Shown here piece by piece: positions 19,057-27,614 of a stretch of 64,000 bases of DNA (position 1 is the first letter of the stretch; every line of letters starts with the position of its first letter). Below the pieces are notes generated by a model. It saw nothing but the letters and a program-made list of their open reading frames with translations, had not been told where the DNA came from and made no database searches. A program made the position numbers and the translations under genes. This DNA is from Rahnella woolbedingensis (GTDB taxonomy: Bacteria > Pseudomonadota > Gammaproteobacteria > Enterobacterales > Enterobacteriaceae), in assembly GCF_003602095.1 (NCBI RefSeq), contig NZ_RAHH01000006.1, forward strand, positions 62,001-126,000. The letters are read 5' to 3'.

Positions 19057-20148
19057 ATGACCAAGCTTTTTACCCCCATTGTTGTCGGCCAGAATACGCT
19101 GCCTAACCGTGTCTTTATGGCGCCACTGACCCGCCTGCGCAGCATCGAACCGGGTGACATCCCTACCCCGCTGATGGGCGAATATTACGCTCAGCGCCAC
19201 AGTTCCGGCCTGATCATTACTGAAGCCACTCAGGTTTCCTTCCAGGCGAAAGGCTATGCCGGTGCGCCGGGACTGCACACACCAGAACAGGTCGCTGCGT
19301 GGAAAAAAATCGTCGCTGGCGTGCATCAGAAAAATGGCCATATTGCGGTTCAGCTGTGGCACACAGGCCGTATTTCTCACAACAGCGTGCAGCCGGATAA
19401 CCAGACACCGGTCTCATCTTCAGCCGTCAATCCTAATACCCGCACCAGCCTGCGCGATGAGCAAGGCAACGCCATTCGTGTTGATTCCCCGACTCCGCGT
19501 GCGCTGGAACTGAGCGAAATTCCGGGGATCATTAATGATTTCCGCCACGCCGCTGAGTGTTCTGCCGAAGCCGGTTTTGATTACATTGAGCTGCACGCGG
19601 CGCACGGTTATCTGCTGCACCAGTTCATGTCTCCGGCATCTAACCTGCGTGAAGACGAATACGGCGGCAGCATTGAAAACCGTACCCGCCTGACGCTGGA
19701 AGTGGTTGATGCGGCCATCGGGGTAATCGGCGCAGACCGCGTGGGTATCCGTATTTCGCCAATGGGTCCGTTTAACGGGCTGGACAACGGTGAAGATCAG
19801 GAACAGGCCGCCATCTATCTGCTGGATGAGCTGAACAAACGTAAACTCGCTTATCTGCATATTTCTGAACCGGACTGGGCCGGCGGCAAGCCTTATTCGA
19901 CTGAATTCCGTGCGGTGATCCGCGCCCATTATCAGGGCGTGATTGTCGGTGCCGGTGCTTATACCGCTGAAAAAGGCGAAGAGCTTATCGAAAAAGGTTA
20001 CATCGACGCCGTGGCTTTCGGTCGCAGCTATATCGCAAACCCGGACCTGGTTGAACGGTTGAAATCCCGCGCTCCGCTTAATGATCCAAAACCAGAAACC
20101 TTCTACGGCGGCGGTGCTCAGGGTTACACCGATTACCCGACGCTGTAA
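19057..20148 (+). CDS. nemA: N-ethylmaleimide reductase NemA (Old Yellow Enzyme)
   Basis: A 363-residue FMN-dependent ene-reductase that reduces electrophiles such as N-ethylmaleimide and nitro-esters. Family motifs are [10 protein letters not shown], the catalytic region [28 protein letters not shown] and the C-terminal [15 protein letters not shown]. In E. coli it sits in an operon nemR-nemA-gloA. Here no nemR lies upstream: only a 199-bp gap separates it from divergent ydhL. A weak NemR-like palindrome (CATACC-gatc-AGTCCA, 19021-19036) lies 20 bp before the ATG. Confidence 0.94.
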   Translation: MTKLFTPIVVGQNTLPNRVFMAPLTRLRSIEPGDIPTPLMGEYYAQRHSSGLIITEATQVSFQAKGYAGAPGLHTPEQVAAWKKIVAGVHQKNGHIAVQLWHTGRISHNSVQPDNQTPVSSSAVNPNTRTSLRDEQGNAIRVDSPTPRALELSEIPGIINDFRHAAECSAEAGFDYIELHAAHGYLLHQFMSPASNLREDEYGGSIENRTRLTLEVVDAAIGVIGADRVGIRISPMGPFNGLDNGEDQEQAAIYLLDELNKRKLAYLHISEPDWAGGKPYSTEFRAVIRAHYQGVIVGAGAYTAEKGEELIEKGYIDAVAFGRSYIANPDLVERLKSRAPLNDPKPETFYGGGAQGYTDYPTL

Positions 20149-20175
20149 TGATTAAAAAAGAGTGATCCCATCCTT

Positions 20176-20210
20176 GCAGCAGAAGATGCCCTCCTTCTGC
20201 TGCTTTTTTT
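20176..20210 (+). terminator. nemA terminator
   Basis: GCAGCAGAAG pairs perfectly with CTTCTGCTGC around an 8-base loop, followed by seven T. It separates nemA from gloA. Confidence 0.9.
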
Positions 20211-20310
20211 GGTCAGGCCTTCAGTCACTGAGCGTCGTTTTACAGACAAAATGGTCACTATCAGTTAGGCTTGAACCGATAATTCTCATCCTGCAAATAA
20301 AGAGGAACCT

Positions 20311-20718
20311 ATGCGTTTACTCCATACCATGCTTCGTGTTGGCGATCTGCAACGCGCGATCAGCTTCTATACCGATGTATTAGGCATGCGCCTGCTGCGC
20401 ACCAGCGAAAATACTGAATACAAATATTCTCTGGCATTCGTGGGTTACACCGATGAAAGCGAAGGCGCAGTCATTGAACTGACCTACAACTGGGGCGTCG
20501 ACAGCTACGACATCGGCACCGCTTACGGGCATATCGCTTTAGGCGTTGATAACGTCGCACAAACTTGCGATGACATCCGCAATGCGGGCGGAAAAGTAAC
20601 CCGTGAAGCCGGTCCGGTCAAAGGCGGCTCCACCATCATCGCGTTTGTTGAAGATCCGGACGGCTACAAAATTGAGCTGATCGAATCCAAACATGCAGGC
20701 CAGGGTCTGGGCAACTGA
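20311..20718 (+). CDS. gloA: glyoxalase I GloA
   Basis: A 135-residue lactoylglutathione lyase that converts the methylglyoxal-glutathione hemithioacetal. The metal ligands can be placed as His5 (LLHTMLRV), Glu56 (VIELTYNWG), His74 (YGHIALGV) and Glu122 (YKIELIE), the pattern of the Ni-dependent enterobacterial enzyme. AGAGGAA precedes the ATG. Because of the terminator after nemA it probably has its own promoter, unlike the nemRA-gloA arrangement in E. coli. Confidence 0.96.
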   Translation: MRLLHTMLRVGDLQRAISFYTDVLGMRLLRTSENTEYKYSLAFVGYTDESEGAVIELTYNWGVDSYDIGTAYGHIALGVDNVAQTCDDIRNAGGKVTREAGPVKGGSTIIAFVEDPDGYKIELIESKHAGQGLGN

Positions 20719-20733
20719 TCCTACGGATTGCTG

Positions 20734-20760
20734 AAAGGGGCGCAACTGCGCCCTTTTTTA
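20734..20760 (+). terminator. gloA terminator
   Basis: AAAGGGGCGCA and TGCGCCC form a tight stem followed by a T-run. Confidence 0.88.
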
Positions 20761-20842
20761 TTGCCCATTTTTTGCCGCAGCCCTGCAACGGGCGGCAAAA
20801 TTTGTCATAATGCGCGCTGAATTCGATGAAGATAAGAAACTA

Positions 20843-21526
20843 ATGGCCGAGAATAGTGACATTAACGCCCTGAGAGGCCGTTTTCGTGGTTTTTATCCGG
20901 TAGTAATTGATGTTGAAACTGCCGGATTTAATGCCCAAACCGATGCGCTGCTGGAAATTGCGGCAATCACACTGAAGATGGATGAGGACGGCTGGCTGCA
21001 AAGCGATGAGACCGTGCATTTCCACGTAGAACCTTTTGAAGGCTCGGTACTGGTGCCGGAAGCGCTGGCGTTTAACGGTATCGACCCGACCAACCCGCTG
21101 CGCGGCGCGGTCAGTGAATATGACGCTCTGCACGAAATTTTTAAAGTCATCCGCAAAGGGATGAAAGAGCAAAACTGCAACCGCGCGATCATCGTGGCGC
21201 ACAATGCCAATTTCGATCACAGCTTCCTGATGGCAGCAGCCGAGCGCGCCGGGCTGAAACGTAATCCGTTCCACCCTTTCGCCACATTTGATACTGCGGC
21301 GTTAAGCGGGCTGGTGCTCGGGCAAACCGTGCTGGCGAAAGCCTGCATCAGCGCAGGCATGGTGTTTGACAGCAGTCAGGCTCACTCTGCGCTGTATGAT
21401 ACCGAACGTACCGCTGAGCTGTTTTGTGAGCTGGTGAATCGCTGGAAGCGCCTTGGCGGCTGGCCGTTGCCACTGACCGCAGAAGAAACCGAAGACCAGG
21501 CGGCACAGCAGGAAAATCAGCAGTAA
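20843..21526 (+). CDS. rnt: ribonuclease T
   Basis: A 227-residue 3'-5' exonuclease of the DEDDh family, which trims tRNA and other stable RNA 3' ends. ExoI is VIDVETAG (Asp/Glu), ExoII is HNANFDHSF, and ExoIII is [14 protein letters not shown]. It also carries the basic tail KRLGGWPLP. It is about ten residues longer than E. coli RNase T because of a Glu/Gln-rich end. The ATG at 20843 aligns with the family; an upstream ATG at 20810 does not. The lhr helicase gene that follows rnt in E. coli is absent. Confidence 0.95.
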   Translation: MAENSDINALRGRFRGFYPVVIDVETAGFNAQTDALLEIAAITLKMDEDGWLQSDETVHFHVEPFEGSVLVPEALAFNGIDPTNPLRGAVSEYDALHEIFKVIRKGMKEQNCNRAIIVAHNANFDHSFLMAAAERAGLKRNPFHPFATFDTAALSGLVLGQTVLAKACISAGMVFDSSQAHSALYDTERTAELFCELVNRWKRLGGWPLPLTAEETEDQAAQQENQQ

Positions 21527-21570
21527 GTCCGTAATGTCTGCAATTCTGGACTGACTCAATTCAGTCATAA

Positions 21571-21599
21571 AAAAAGAGCGACGCAATGTCGCTCTTTTT
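21571..21599. terminator. bidirectional terminator rnt/grxD
   Basis: AAAAAGAGCGAC and GTCGCTCTTTTT form a perfect 12-bp stem with a 5-base loop between converging genes. Confidence 0.92.
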
Positions 21600-21637
21600 G
21601 TCTCTGCCATCCTCAAAGGACAGCGAACTTCTGCAAA

Positions 21638-21979
21638 TTACTCTTCAGAGGTTTTATATTTCTCAGCAGTTTCTTTGATCAGCTGCTGCAGTTCGCCACG
21701 CTGGAACATCTCAACGACGATGTCACAACCGCCAACCAGTTCACCATCAACCCACAGTTGAGGGAAAGTTGGCCAGTTAGCATATTTTGGCATTTCAGCA
21801 CGGATATCCGGGTTCTGCAAAATATCAACGTAAGCAAAGCGTTCGCCACAGGCGGAAAGCGCCTGAACAGCCTGAGCGGAAAAACCGCAGCTTGGCAGCT
21901 TTGGAGAACCTTTCATGTAAAGCAGGATCGGATTTTCAGAAACTTGCTTCTGAATTTTTTCAATAGTTGGAGTGGTCAT
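21638..21979 (-). CDS. grxD: monothiol glutaredoxin GrxD
   Basis: A 113-residue monothiol glutaredoxin that carries or transfers [2Fe-2S] clusters with glutathione and BolA proteins. The active site is CGFS (KLPSCGFSAQ), followed by WPTFPQLWVDGELVGGCDI, the conserved cis-Pro and glutathione-binding segment. The start at 21979 has GAGGAAG upstream; an open extension to 22018 is not family sequence. Confidence 0.96.
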   Translation of the reverse strand: MTTPTIEKIQKQVSENPILLYMKGSPKLPSCGFSAQAVQALSACGERFAYVDILQNPDIRAEMPKYANWPTFPQLWVDGELVGGCDIVVEMFQRGELQQLIKETAEKYKTSEE

Positions 21980-22442
21980 TTCTTGCTTCCTCAAGCCGGT
22001 ACAGGCTGTCACGGTCATTACTCATCACGCGCGGCACCCAAAAACGGTGCGCAAACACAATACTTTCTATTGTAACGACGCCAGCCATCAGATAAAAACG
22101 CCATTTTTTGTGGGGTCTTTCTCAATACTGGCATTTTATTAAACAATTTTCGGCGACTGCGCTGAGCATCACATATTTAAAGATCCATCGAGAATAACAT
22201 TTTTGCCGTTCGACGATAATGACAGATTTGCAAAATCGCCTTCTTTATCTCAAATATTAACCTGATGAAAAATGGTTATTTTTTTGACTGAAAATGGCGG
22301 TTATTTCAACATAAAAAAAGCTATTAACTTTTTCTCACAATATGATCTAGAATCGAGTCAATTCGTGCTTTTTTGTCAGGTTCTTTTAGGCAATACTCTG
22401 ACATCCCTGATGTTTAACTCAACCACTCATGGTAACGAAGCT

Positions 22443-23348
22443 ATGCGCGTACTGTTCACGCTTTTTGTGCTGCTCTTTACCCAGATGATGCTCAATATGG
22501 CTCATGCGTCGCCACAGACACGCGTTTCTGCCGATCAGCGAAAGAGTCATGCGACTCCCGTGACGCCGGAAGAACGGCGAAAGCGAAAAACAGTGGCGGC
22601 GAAAACCAGTAAGAAATCAAAAGTCGCGCCGGTGACAGAGAAAAAGACTCAGGAAAAAATAGCTAAATCGAAGAAAGTCAGCAGCACCGAACTGGTTAAG
22701 CAAAAGACGACTTCAGAAAAAAACCTTAAAACGACCCGGACCGAAGGTAAAAAAGAAAAAACACTCAGGACAACACGGGCCGGGAAAAAGACAGAGAAAG
22801 AAACGAAATCACGAACGCTTGCCAAAAACAGCACTGAAAAGGTCAGCAAAAAAGAAGCATATGGCCGGCACCGCAAAGGCAAGAAGTTACGCGAAGAAGA
22901 CACCAAACCGATTACGCTGAGTGCGACACATAAAAAACGCTATCAGCATGCACAACAAACGGCGATGACGAAACTGATGCACCAGGTCGGTAAACCTTAT
23001 CGCTGGGGAGGAACCTCTCCGAATACCGGTTTTGATTGCAGTGGTCTGGTCTATTACGCTTACAAAGATTTGATCCGCATTAAAATGCCGCGTACGGCAA
23101 ATGAAATGTACCATCTGCGCGATGCGGCTCCGGTCAAACGCGGCGAACTTGAAAGCGGTGACCTGGTGTTCTTCAGGATCAATAACCGCGGCGCTGCGGA
23201 CCACGTGGGTGTTTATGTCGGCAACGGCAAATTCATTCAGTCACCAAGAACCGGTGAAGACATCAAAATCACCTCACTGGGTGACGATTACTGGCAAGAT
23301 CACTATGTTGGCGCACGTCGGGTGATGACCCCGAAAACAATCCGATAA
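22443..23348 (+). CDS. mepH: murein DD-endopeptidase MepH
   Basis: A 301-residue secreted NlpC/P60 peptidase that cuts D-Ala-mDAP cross-links. It has a signal peptide (MRVLFTLFVLLFTQMMLNMAHA), then a ~120-residue linker extremely rich in Lys, Thr and Glu (about 30-160) with no cysteine, and then the catalytic domain. The Cys is in GFDCSGLVYYAY, the His in DHVGVYVGNG, and VGKPYRWGG is the entry motif. The ATG at 22443 precedes the signal peptide directly. The 463 bp before it (21980-22442) is AT-rich, with no gene seen. The long basic linker may bind the cell wall. Confidence 0.92.
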   Translation: MRVLFTLFVLLFTQMMLNMAHASPQTRVSADQRKSHATPVTPEERRKRKTVAAKTSKKSKVAPVTEKKTQEKIAKSKKVSSTELVKQKTTSEKNLKTTRTEGKKEKTLRTTRAGKKTEKETKSRTLAKNSTEKVSKKEAYGRHRKGKKLREEDTKPITLSATHKKRYQHAQQTAMTKLMHQVGKPYRWGGTSPNTGFDCSGLVYYAYKDLIRIKMPRTANEMYHLRDAAPVKRGELESGDLVFFRINNRGAADHVGVYVGNGKFIQSPRTGEDIKITSLGDDYWQDHYVGARRVMTPKTIR

Positions 23349-23456
23349 TAAACAATTCGTTAAGTCTGAAGTTTCGCTAATCAGCCATTGAATAGCATTT
23401 AACGAAGAGTTTCTGCAGGGAAGAGTATCGGCGGTAACGGGCACTGCGTAAAATTG

Positions 23457-23493
23457 AAAAGGGCGATTCCTGTGAGAGGTATCGCCCTTTTTT
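23457..23493 (+). terminator. mepH terminator
   Basis: AAAAGGGCGAT and ATCGCCCTTTTTT form a stem around a 13-base loop. It lies between mepH and the convergent small gene ynhF and could serve both. Confidence 0.82.
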
Positions 23494-23512
23494 GTTGCGT
23501 CTCACTGCTGAA

Positions 23513-23602
23513 TTAGTTCATCACTGCCGTGAAGCTGAAAGCGATAATCATGAGCAAAGCGCATACCGTGGTGATCAACGATAATTTCAGGTTGCTGTCC
23601 AT
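23513..23602 (-). CDS. ynhF: small membrane protein YnhF
   Basis: A 29-codon gene, too short for most gene callers. ATG at 23602, TAA at 23513-23515, with a strong AAGGGGG just upstream of the start. It encodes one hydrophobic span after a short polar start (MDSNLKLSLITTVCALLMII, then AFSFTAVMN). Length, start (M-x-x-x-L-K-x-S-L-x-T-T) and location next to purR match the E. coli small membrane protein YnhF. Function is unknown; in E. coli it is an inner-membrane protein kept with its formyl-Met. Confidence 0.85.
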   Translation of the reverse strand: MDSNLKLSLITTVCALLMIIAFSFTAVMN

Positions 23603-23716
23603 CAAACCCCCTTTCGGATCAAGTTGTGGCGTTTCTTTTAGCCACACTAAATGTGTGCCAACGCATTTTCGCATAATTCACATTTAAAATCTTCTGCTGA
23701 ATGACAATGTGAACAT

Positions 23717-23760
23717 GACAATTTTACTTCCACTTTCATGCATTATAAGAGAAAATTGTC
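23717..23760. promoter_or_regulatory. inverted repeat around the putative purR promoter
   Basis: GACAATTTT (23717-23725) and AAAATTGTC (23752-23760) are perfect reverse complements 26 bases apart. They flank a likely -10 hexamer TATAAG (23744-23749). It could be a regulator site or a DNA bend, but no known factor matches. Confidence 0.4.
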
Positions 23761-23874
23761 GGTTAACACGCCTGTGTGCCGGTCGATTTCACCCGAGAGC
23801 ATTTCACGCCTCATTCTGAAGAATCCACCCAACGATTTCACTGCCCTTTTCTGAGTCAGCAGTTAAATCCACGC

Positions 23875-23890
23875 AGGCAAACGATTAACA
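23875..23890 (+). promoter_or_regulatory. PurR operator in the purR leader
   Basis: AGGCAAACGATTAACA matches about 10 of 14 defined positions of the PUR box ACGCAAACGTTTNCNT. It lies 46 bp before the purR ATG and about 120 bases after the putative start site. In E. coli purR is likewise autorepressed from an operator downstream of its start site. Confidence 0.55.
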
Positions 23891-23936
23891 TAATGCTAAC
23901 GTGCTGAAGCACGGAAGTTCAGGAGTCATTCTTTAC

Positions 23937-24962
23937 ATGGCAACGATTAAAGATGTCGCAAAGCGCGCTGGCGTTTCCACTACAACCGTGTCGCACGTCA
24001 TCAATAAAACACGTTTCGTCGCCGAAGAAACCAAGGATGCGGTGCTCCTTGCCATTAAAGAGCTACATTATTCGCCGAGCGCCGTAGCCCGCAGCCTTAA
24101 GGTGAATAACACCAAGACGATTGGCCTGCTGGCAACGTCCAGTGAAGCGCCCTATTTTGCCGAGGTGATTGAAGCCGTTGAGAACAGCTGTTTCTCTAAA
24201 GGCTATACGCTTATTTTGTGTAACTCGCACAATAATCTGGAAAAACAACAGGCCTATCTGCAAATGCTGGCGCAAAAACGCGTCGACGGTCTGCTGGTGA
24301 TGTGCGCGGAATATCCTGACGAGTTGCTCAATATGCTCGAAGAGTACCGCTCGATCCCGATGGTCGTGATGGACTGGGGCGAAGCACGTAAAAACTTCAC
24401 CGACAGCATTATCGATAACGCATTCGAAGGCGGTTACATGGCCGGGCGCTATCTGATTGAACGCGGGCATCGTGATATTGGCGTGATCCCGGGACAGCTG
24501 GCGCGTAACACTGGCGGTGGTCGTTTCCAGGGGTTCGTCAAAGCACTGACCGAAGCCAATATCCCGCTTCGCGATGAATGGGTTGTTCAGGGTGATTTCG
24601 AACCGGAGTCAGGTTATCAGGCGATGCACAAGATTCTGATGCAGAAACAACGCCCTACCGCCGTTTTCTGCGGTGGTGATGTCATGGCGATGGGCGCTAT
24701 CTGCGCTGCTGATGAGCTCGGATTGCGTGTTCCTCAGGATATTTCAGTGATCGGTTATGACAACGTGCGTAATGCGCGGTATTTCTCTCCGGCCCTGACG
24801 ACCGTGCATCAGCCGAAAGAAAGGTTAGGTGAGATGGCCTTTACCATGCTGCTCGACCGCATCATCAGTAAACGCGAAGAATCACAAACCATCGAGGTGC
24901 ATCCGAAACTGGTTGAGCGTCGTTCGGTGGCCGATGGCCCGTACCGTGATTACCGTCGTTAA
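23937..24962 (+). CDS. purR: purine repressor PurR
   Basis: A 341-residue LacI-family repressor, the same length as E. coli PurR. The helix-turn-helix and hinge are in [21 protein letters not shown] and SAVARSLK. The effector domain has [37 protein letters not shown] and SVIGYDN. With hypoxanthine or guanine bound it represses purine synthesis genes. The ATG at 23937 gives the family start; an AGGAG lies about 11 bases upstream. It is autoregulated, judging from the leader operator. Confidence 0.97.
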   Translation: MATIKDVAKRAGVSTTTVSHVINKTRFVAEETKDAVLLAIKELHYSPSAVARSLKVNNTKTIGLLATSSEAPYFAEVIEAVENSCFSKGYTLILCNSHNNLEKQQAYLQMLAQKRVDGLLVMCAEYPDELLNMLEEYRSIPMVVMDWGEARKNFTDSIIDNAFEGGYMAGRYLIERGHRDIGVIPGQLARNTGGGRFQGFVKALTEANIPLRDEWVVQGDFEPESGYQAMHKILMQKQRPTAVFCGGDVMAMGAICAADELGLRVPQDISVIGYDNVRNARYFSPALTTVHQPKERLGEMAFTMLLDRIISKREESQTIEVHPKLVERRSVADGPYRDYRR

Positions 24963-24971
24963 TGCTGTTTT

Positions 24972-24998
24972 AACGCCTGCCTTTGCAGGCGTTTTTAT
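24972..24998. terminator. bidirectional terminator purR/punR
   Basis: AACGCCTGC pairs with GCAGGCGTT around a 4-base loop and is followed by TTTT. It stands between converging purR and punR. Confidence 0.85.
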
Positions 24999-25001
24999 TT
25001 C

Positions 25002-25907
25002 TTAATCCCGCAGCCATTCTTTGTTCATCGTTTCTGTATCGCCCATATATTCCAGCAACCAGGCCAGTGACGGCGAAGGATTACTCTGATCCCACGTCAG
25101 ACAACACGGACTGTCAGGGAACGTATTTTCCAGCGCCAGGACCTGTAATTTTTGCTGTTCAATCTGCTGACTGACGCGATGAGCGGGCATCATCCCTACG
25201 CATAAACCTTCACTCAGACATTCCAGCGCGCAGGTCCAGTCCGGCACAACCAGACGCCGCTGGTTATCCAGAGTCCAGGTATCACGCTTGGGCAACGTTC
25301 GTGAAGTATCTTCCAGGCACAGCGCGGGATATGGCCTGAGCTGTTCATCGCTCAGCGCGCCCGATAACTGCGCCAGAGGATGCTGCGGGCTGACGACGCA
25401 GTGCCAGTCCATAAACCCCATGTCGCGAAAGCTGAAGCGACCGCCAGCGGGGATCGCCCGGGTCGCGCCGATTGCCACATCAGCACGCCCGTCGACCAGC
25501 GCATCCCACACACCGTTAAACACCTCAGAGTGAATGATCAGTTCGGTATCAGGGAAATGGCGATAGAAATCCAGCACCAGTCGCCGGGTTCTTGCCGGTT
25601 TGACGATTCTGTCGACAGCAATCCGCAACTCGCCCCGCCAGCCGTTGGCAACCTGCTGACACTGGCGGCGTGTAGCTATCATTTTTTTTGTCAGAACGCG
25701 CGCTTCATCCACGAAAACTTTGCCCGCTGGCGTTAAAACAACGTCACGGTGGCGGCGCTCAAATAGCGGCACCGCCAGCCATTGTTCCAGCTGACGAACG
25801 GTATAGCTGATGGCAGAAGGCACACGATGTAAATCCTGTGCCGCTGCGCTGAAACTGCCCGTTCTCGCCACAGCATCGACGACTTCCAGTGCGTATTCTG
25901 ACCACAT
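25002..25907 (-). CDS. punR: LysR-type regulator PunR
   Basis: A 301-residue LysR-family regulator strongly like E. coli PunR (YdhB). The N-terminal HTH is ARTGSFSAAAQDLHRVPSAISYTVRQLEQWL. The periplasmic-binding-type effector domain includes VFNGVWDALVDGRADVAIGATRAIP and ends GDTETMNKEWLRD. PunR activates the divergent transporter gene punC in response to purine nucleosides. The 136-bp intergenic region holds two inverted repeats fitting LysR-type binding. The C-terminus is shorter than in E. coli. Confidence 0.92.
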   Translation of the reverse strand: MWSEYALEVVDAVARTGSFSAAAQDLHRVPSAISYTVRQLEQWLAVPLFERRHRDVVLTPAGKVFVDEARVLTKKMIATRRQCQQVANGWRGELRIAVDRIVKPARTRRLVLDFYRHFPDTELIIHSEVFNGVWDALVDGRADVAIGATRAIPAGGRFSFRDMGFMDWHCVVSPQHPLAQLSGALSDEQLRPYPALCLEDTSRTLPKRDTWTLDNQRRLVVPDWTCALECLSEGLCVGMMPAHRVSQQIEQQKLQVLALENTFPDSPCCLTWDQSNPSPSLAWLLEYMGDTETMNKEWLRD

Positions 25908-25925
25908 AATTTAGCCTTCAATATT

Positions 25926-25973
25926 TTTGATAGCAGAGTGCAAATATTAGCGTTTCACAACGCTGTTATCAAA
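25926..25973. promoter_or_regulatory. inverted repeats between punR and punC
   Basis: TTTGATAGCAG (25926-25936) and CTGTTATCAAA (25963-25973) are reverse complements but for one base, with 26 bases between. Nested inside is a perfect GCGTT-tcac-AACGC (25950-25963). This is the layout expected for paired recognition and activation sites of a LysR regulator serving both divergent genes. Confidence 0.55.
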
Positions 25974-26043
25974 GCGTTAAAATCCGTCTCCGAACTGATT
26001 TCTGCCTCAAATCACCTGCAACAAATAAATTAACGAGATAATA

Positions 26044-27237
26044 ATGAAACCCTCCTTTGGATTTATGCTCTATCTGGCTGGCCTGAGCATGCTCGGCTTT
26101 TTAGCCACAGATATGTACCTTCCTGCGTTTAGCGCAATGCAAACCAGCCTGATGACCAGTCCGGGAATGATCAGCGCCAGCCTGAGTATTTTTCTCGGCG
26201 GATTCGCTATAGGACAATTGCTCTGGGGACCGCTGTCGGATCGGATTGGCCGTAAACCGGTTTTATTACTCGGCCTGATGTTGTTTGCCGTGGGCTGTCT
26301 GGGTGTGATTTGGGTCGACAACGTACGCGCCCTTCTCGCTCTGCGTTTCTTACAGGCAATGGGCGTCTGTGCTGCGGCAGTGACCTGGCAGGCTATCGTG
26401 GTGGATCGTTTTTCAGCCGATGTCGCTAAAAAAACTTTCGCCAGCATTATGCCGCTGGTGGCACTTTCACCGGCGCTGGCCCCTTTGCTGGGCGCATGGG
26501 TGCTCAATCATTTTGACTGGGAAGCCATCTTTGCCCTGCTCACTGCGGTAGCCGCCCTGTTGCTTATCGCCACTTTCACGCTGCGGGAAAACAAGCCTGC
26601 AGAACACAAATCTGCGGATAAAGTGGGTTTTGGCACTTTGCTGAAATCACGCGTTTACAGCGGTAATGTCATGATTTACGCCGCCTGCTCCGCCGGTTTC
26701 TTTGCGTGGCTGACGGGCTCGCCGTTTATTTTGAGCGATATGGGCTATTCGCCGGGCATGATTGGTCTGAGCTATGTTCCGCAGACCATCGCTTTCCTGC
26801 TGGGTGGTTTTGGCTGCCGGTTGCTTATCAGCAAATTAGACGGCAATAAAATTTTGCCCTGGCTGCTGACGGGGTATGGTCTGAGTGTTGCGGGGCTATT
26901 TTGTGTCGCCATGTTCACTGATGCCGGGTTAGTGAGCCTGTTGATCCCGTTCTGCTTCATGGCGCTGGTGAATGGCGCAATCTATCCCATTGTTGTCGCA
27001 AACGCATTAATGCCATTTCCTGCTAATACAGGCAAAGCCGCTGCGTTGCAAAATACCCTGCAACTGGGATTATGCTTCCTCGCCAGTCTTTTAGTTTCCG
27101 CATTTATTGTGCAACCATTAATAGCGACAGTCACCACCATGCTGTCTACACTATTGTTGGTAGTTTTGGGCCGGTGGATGTCTGTACGGCACGAAAATCC
27201 GCAATATACTGAGCAAAAGTCAGAGCAGGAAGCCTGA
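26044..27237 (+). CDS. punC: MFS purine nucleoside transporter PunC
   Basis: A 397-residue 12-helix major facilitator of the Bcr/CflA drug-resistance subfamily, matching E. coli PunC (YdhC). The start has [20 protein letters not shown], and motif A is [14 protein letters not shown] between helices 2 and 3. The charged C-terminal tail is cytoplasmic. E. coli PunC supports use of purine nucleosides such as adenosine. It is divergent from its likely activator punR. Confidence 0.9.
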   Translation: MKPSFGFMLYLAGLSMLGFLATDMYLPAFSAMQTSLMTSPGMISASLSIFLGGFAIGQLLWGPLSDRIGRKPVLLLGLMLFAVGCLGVIWVDNVRALLALRFLQAMGVCAAAVTWQAIVVDRFSADVAKKTFASIMPLVALSPALAPLLGAWVLNHFDWEAIFALLTAVAALLLIATFTLRENKPAEHKSADKVGFGTLLKSRVYSGNVMIYAACSAGFFAWLTGSPFILSDMGYSPGMIGLSYVPQTIAFLLGGFGCRLLISKLDGNKILPWLLTGYGLSVAGLFCVAMFTDAGLVSLLIPFCFMALVNGAIYPIVVANALMPFPANTGKAAALQNTLQLGLCFLASLLVSAFIVQPLIATVTTMLSTLLLVVLGRWMSVRHENPQYTEQKSEQEA

Positions 27238-27317
27238 GTCAGTCTCGAAAATTAATCGTTATAATGACCATAAGTAACAATCACTTAACGGACATTTTCA
27301 TTCATGACGATTAACTA

Positions 27318-27346
27318 TTGAGAATGCCTGCCGGCGAGCCTATACT
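27318..27346 (+). promoter_or_regulatory. distal cfa promoter
   Basis: TTGAGA (27318-27323), a 17-bp spacer and TATACT (27341-27346) preceded by C at -13 make a strong promoter that both sigma-70 and sigma-S could use. It implies a leader of about 260 nt. The E. coli cfa long leader is the target of the small RNA RydC, so a similar control is possible here. Apart from this promoter the 377 bp before cfa shows no gene. Confidence 0.65.
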
Positions 27347-27614
27347 CTACAAAACCTTACAAAGTAGCATTTATACAAAACTTTTATTACATACTTAAGC
27401 CGGACGCGCGGAATGCGTCACACTATTTTCTCTAGTACGTTCTTCAGGGATGATTTTCCTGCGTGTCTTTGGCCGCAGGCGTTCTTCTAAATTTCCTCTG
27501 TTGTTGTCGGATATCGGACGAGGCGCTAGTCGTCTGTTCTCATAAAGACCTGCAATATAGCCTTTGCTTTTCCCGGCAGGTTAATAAGTCAGAAGAGAAA
27601 GTGATGGAGAAGCT

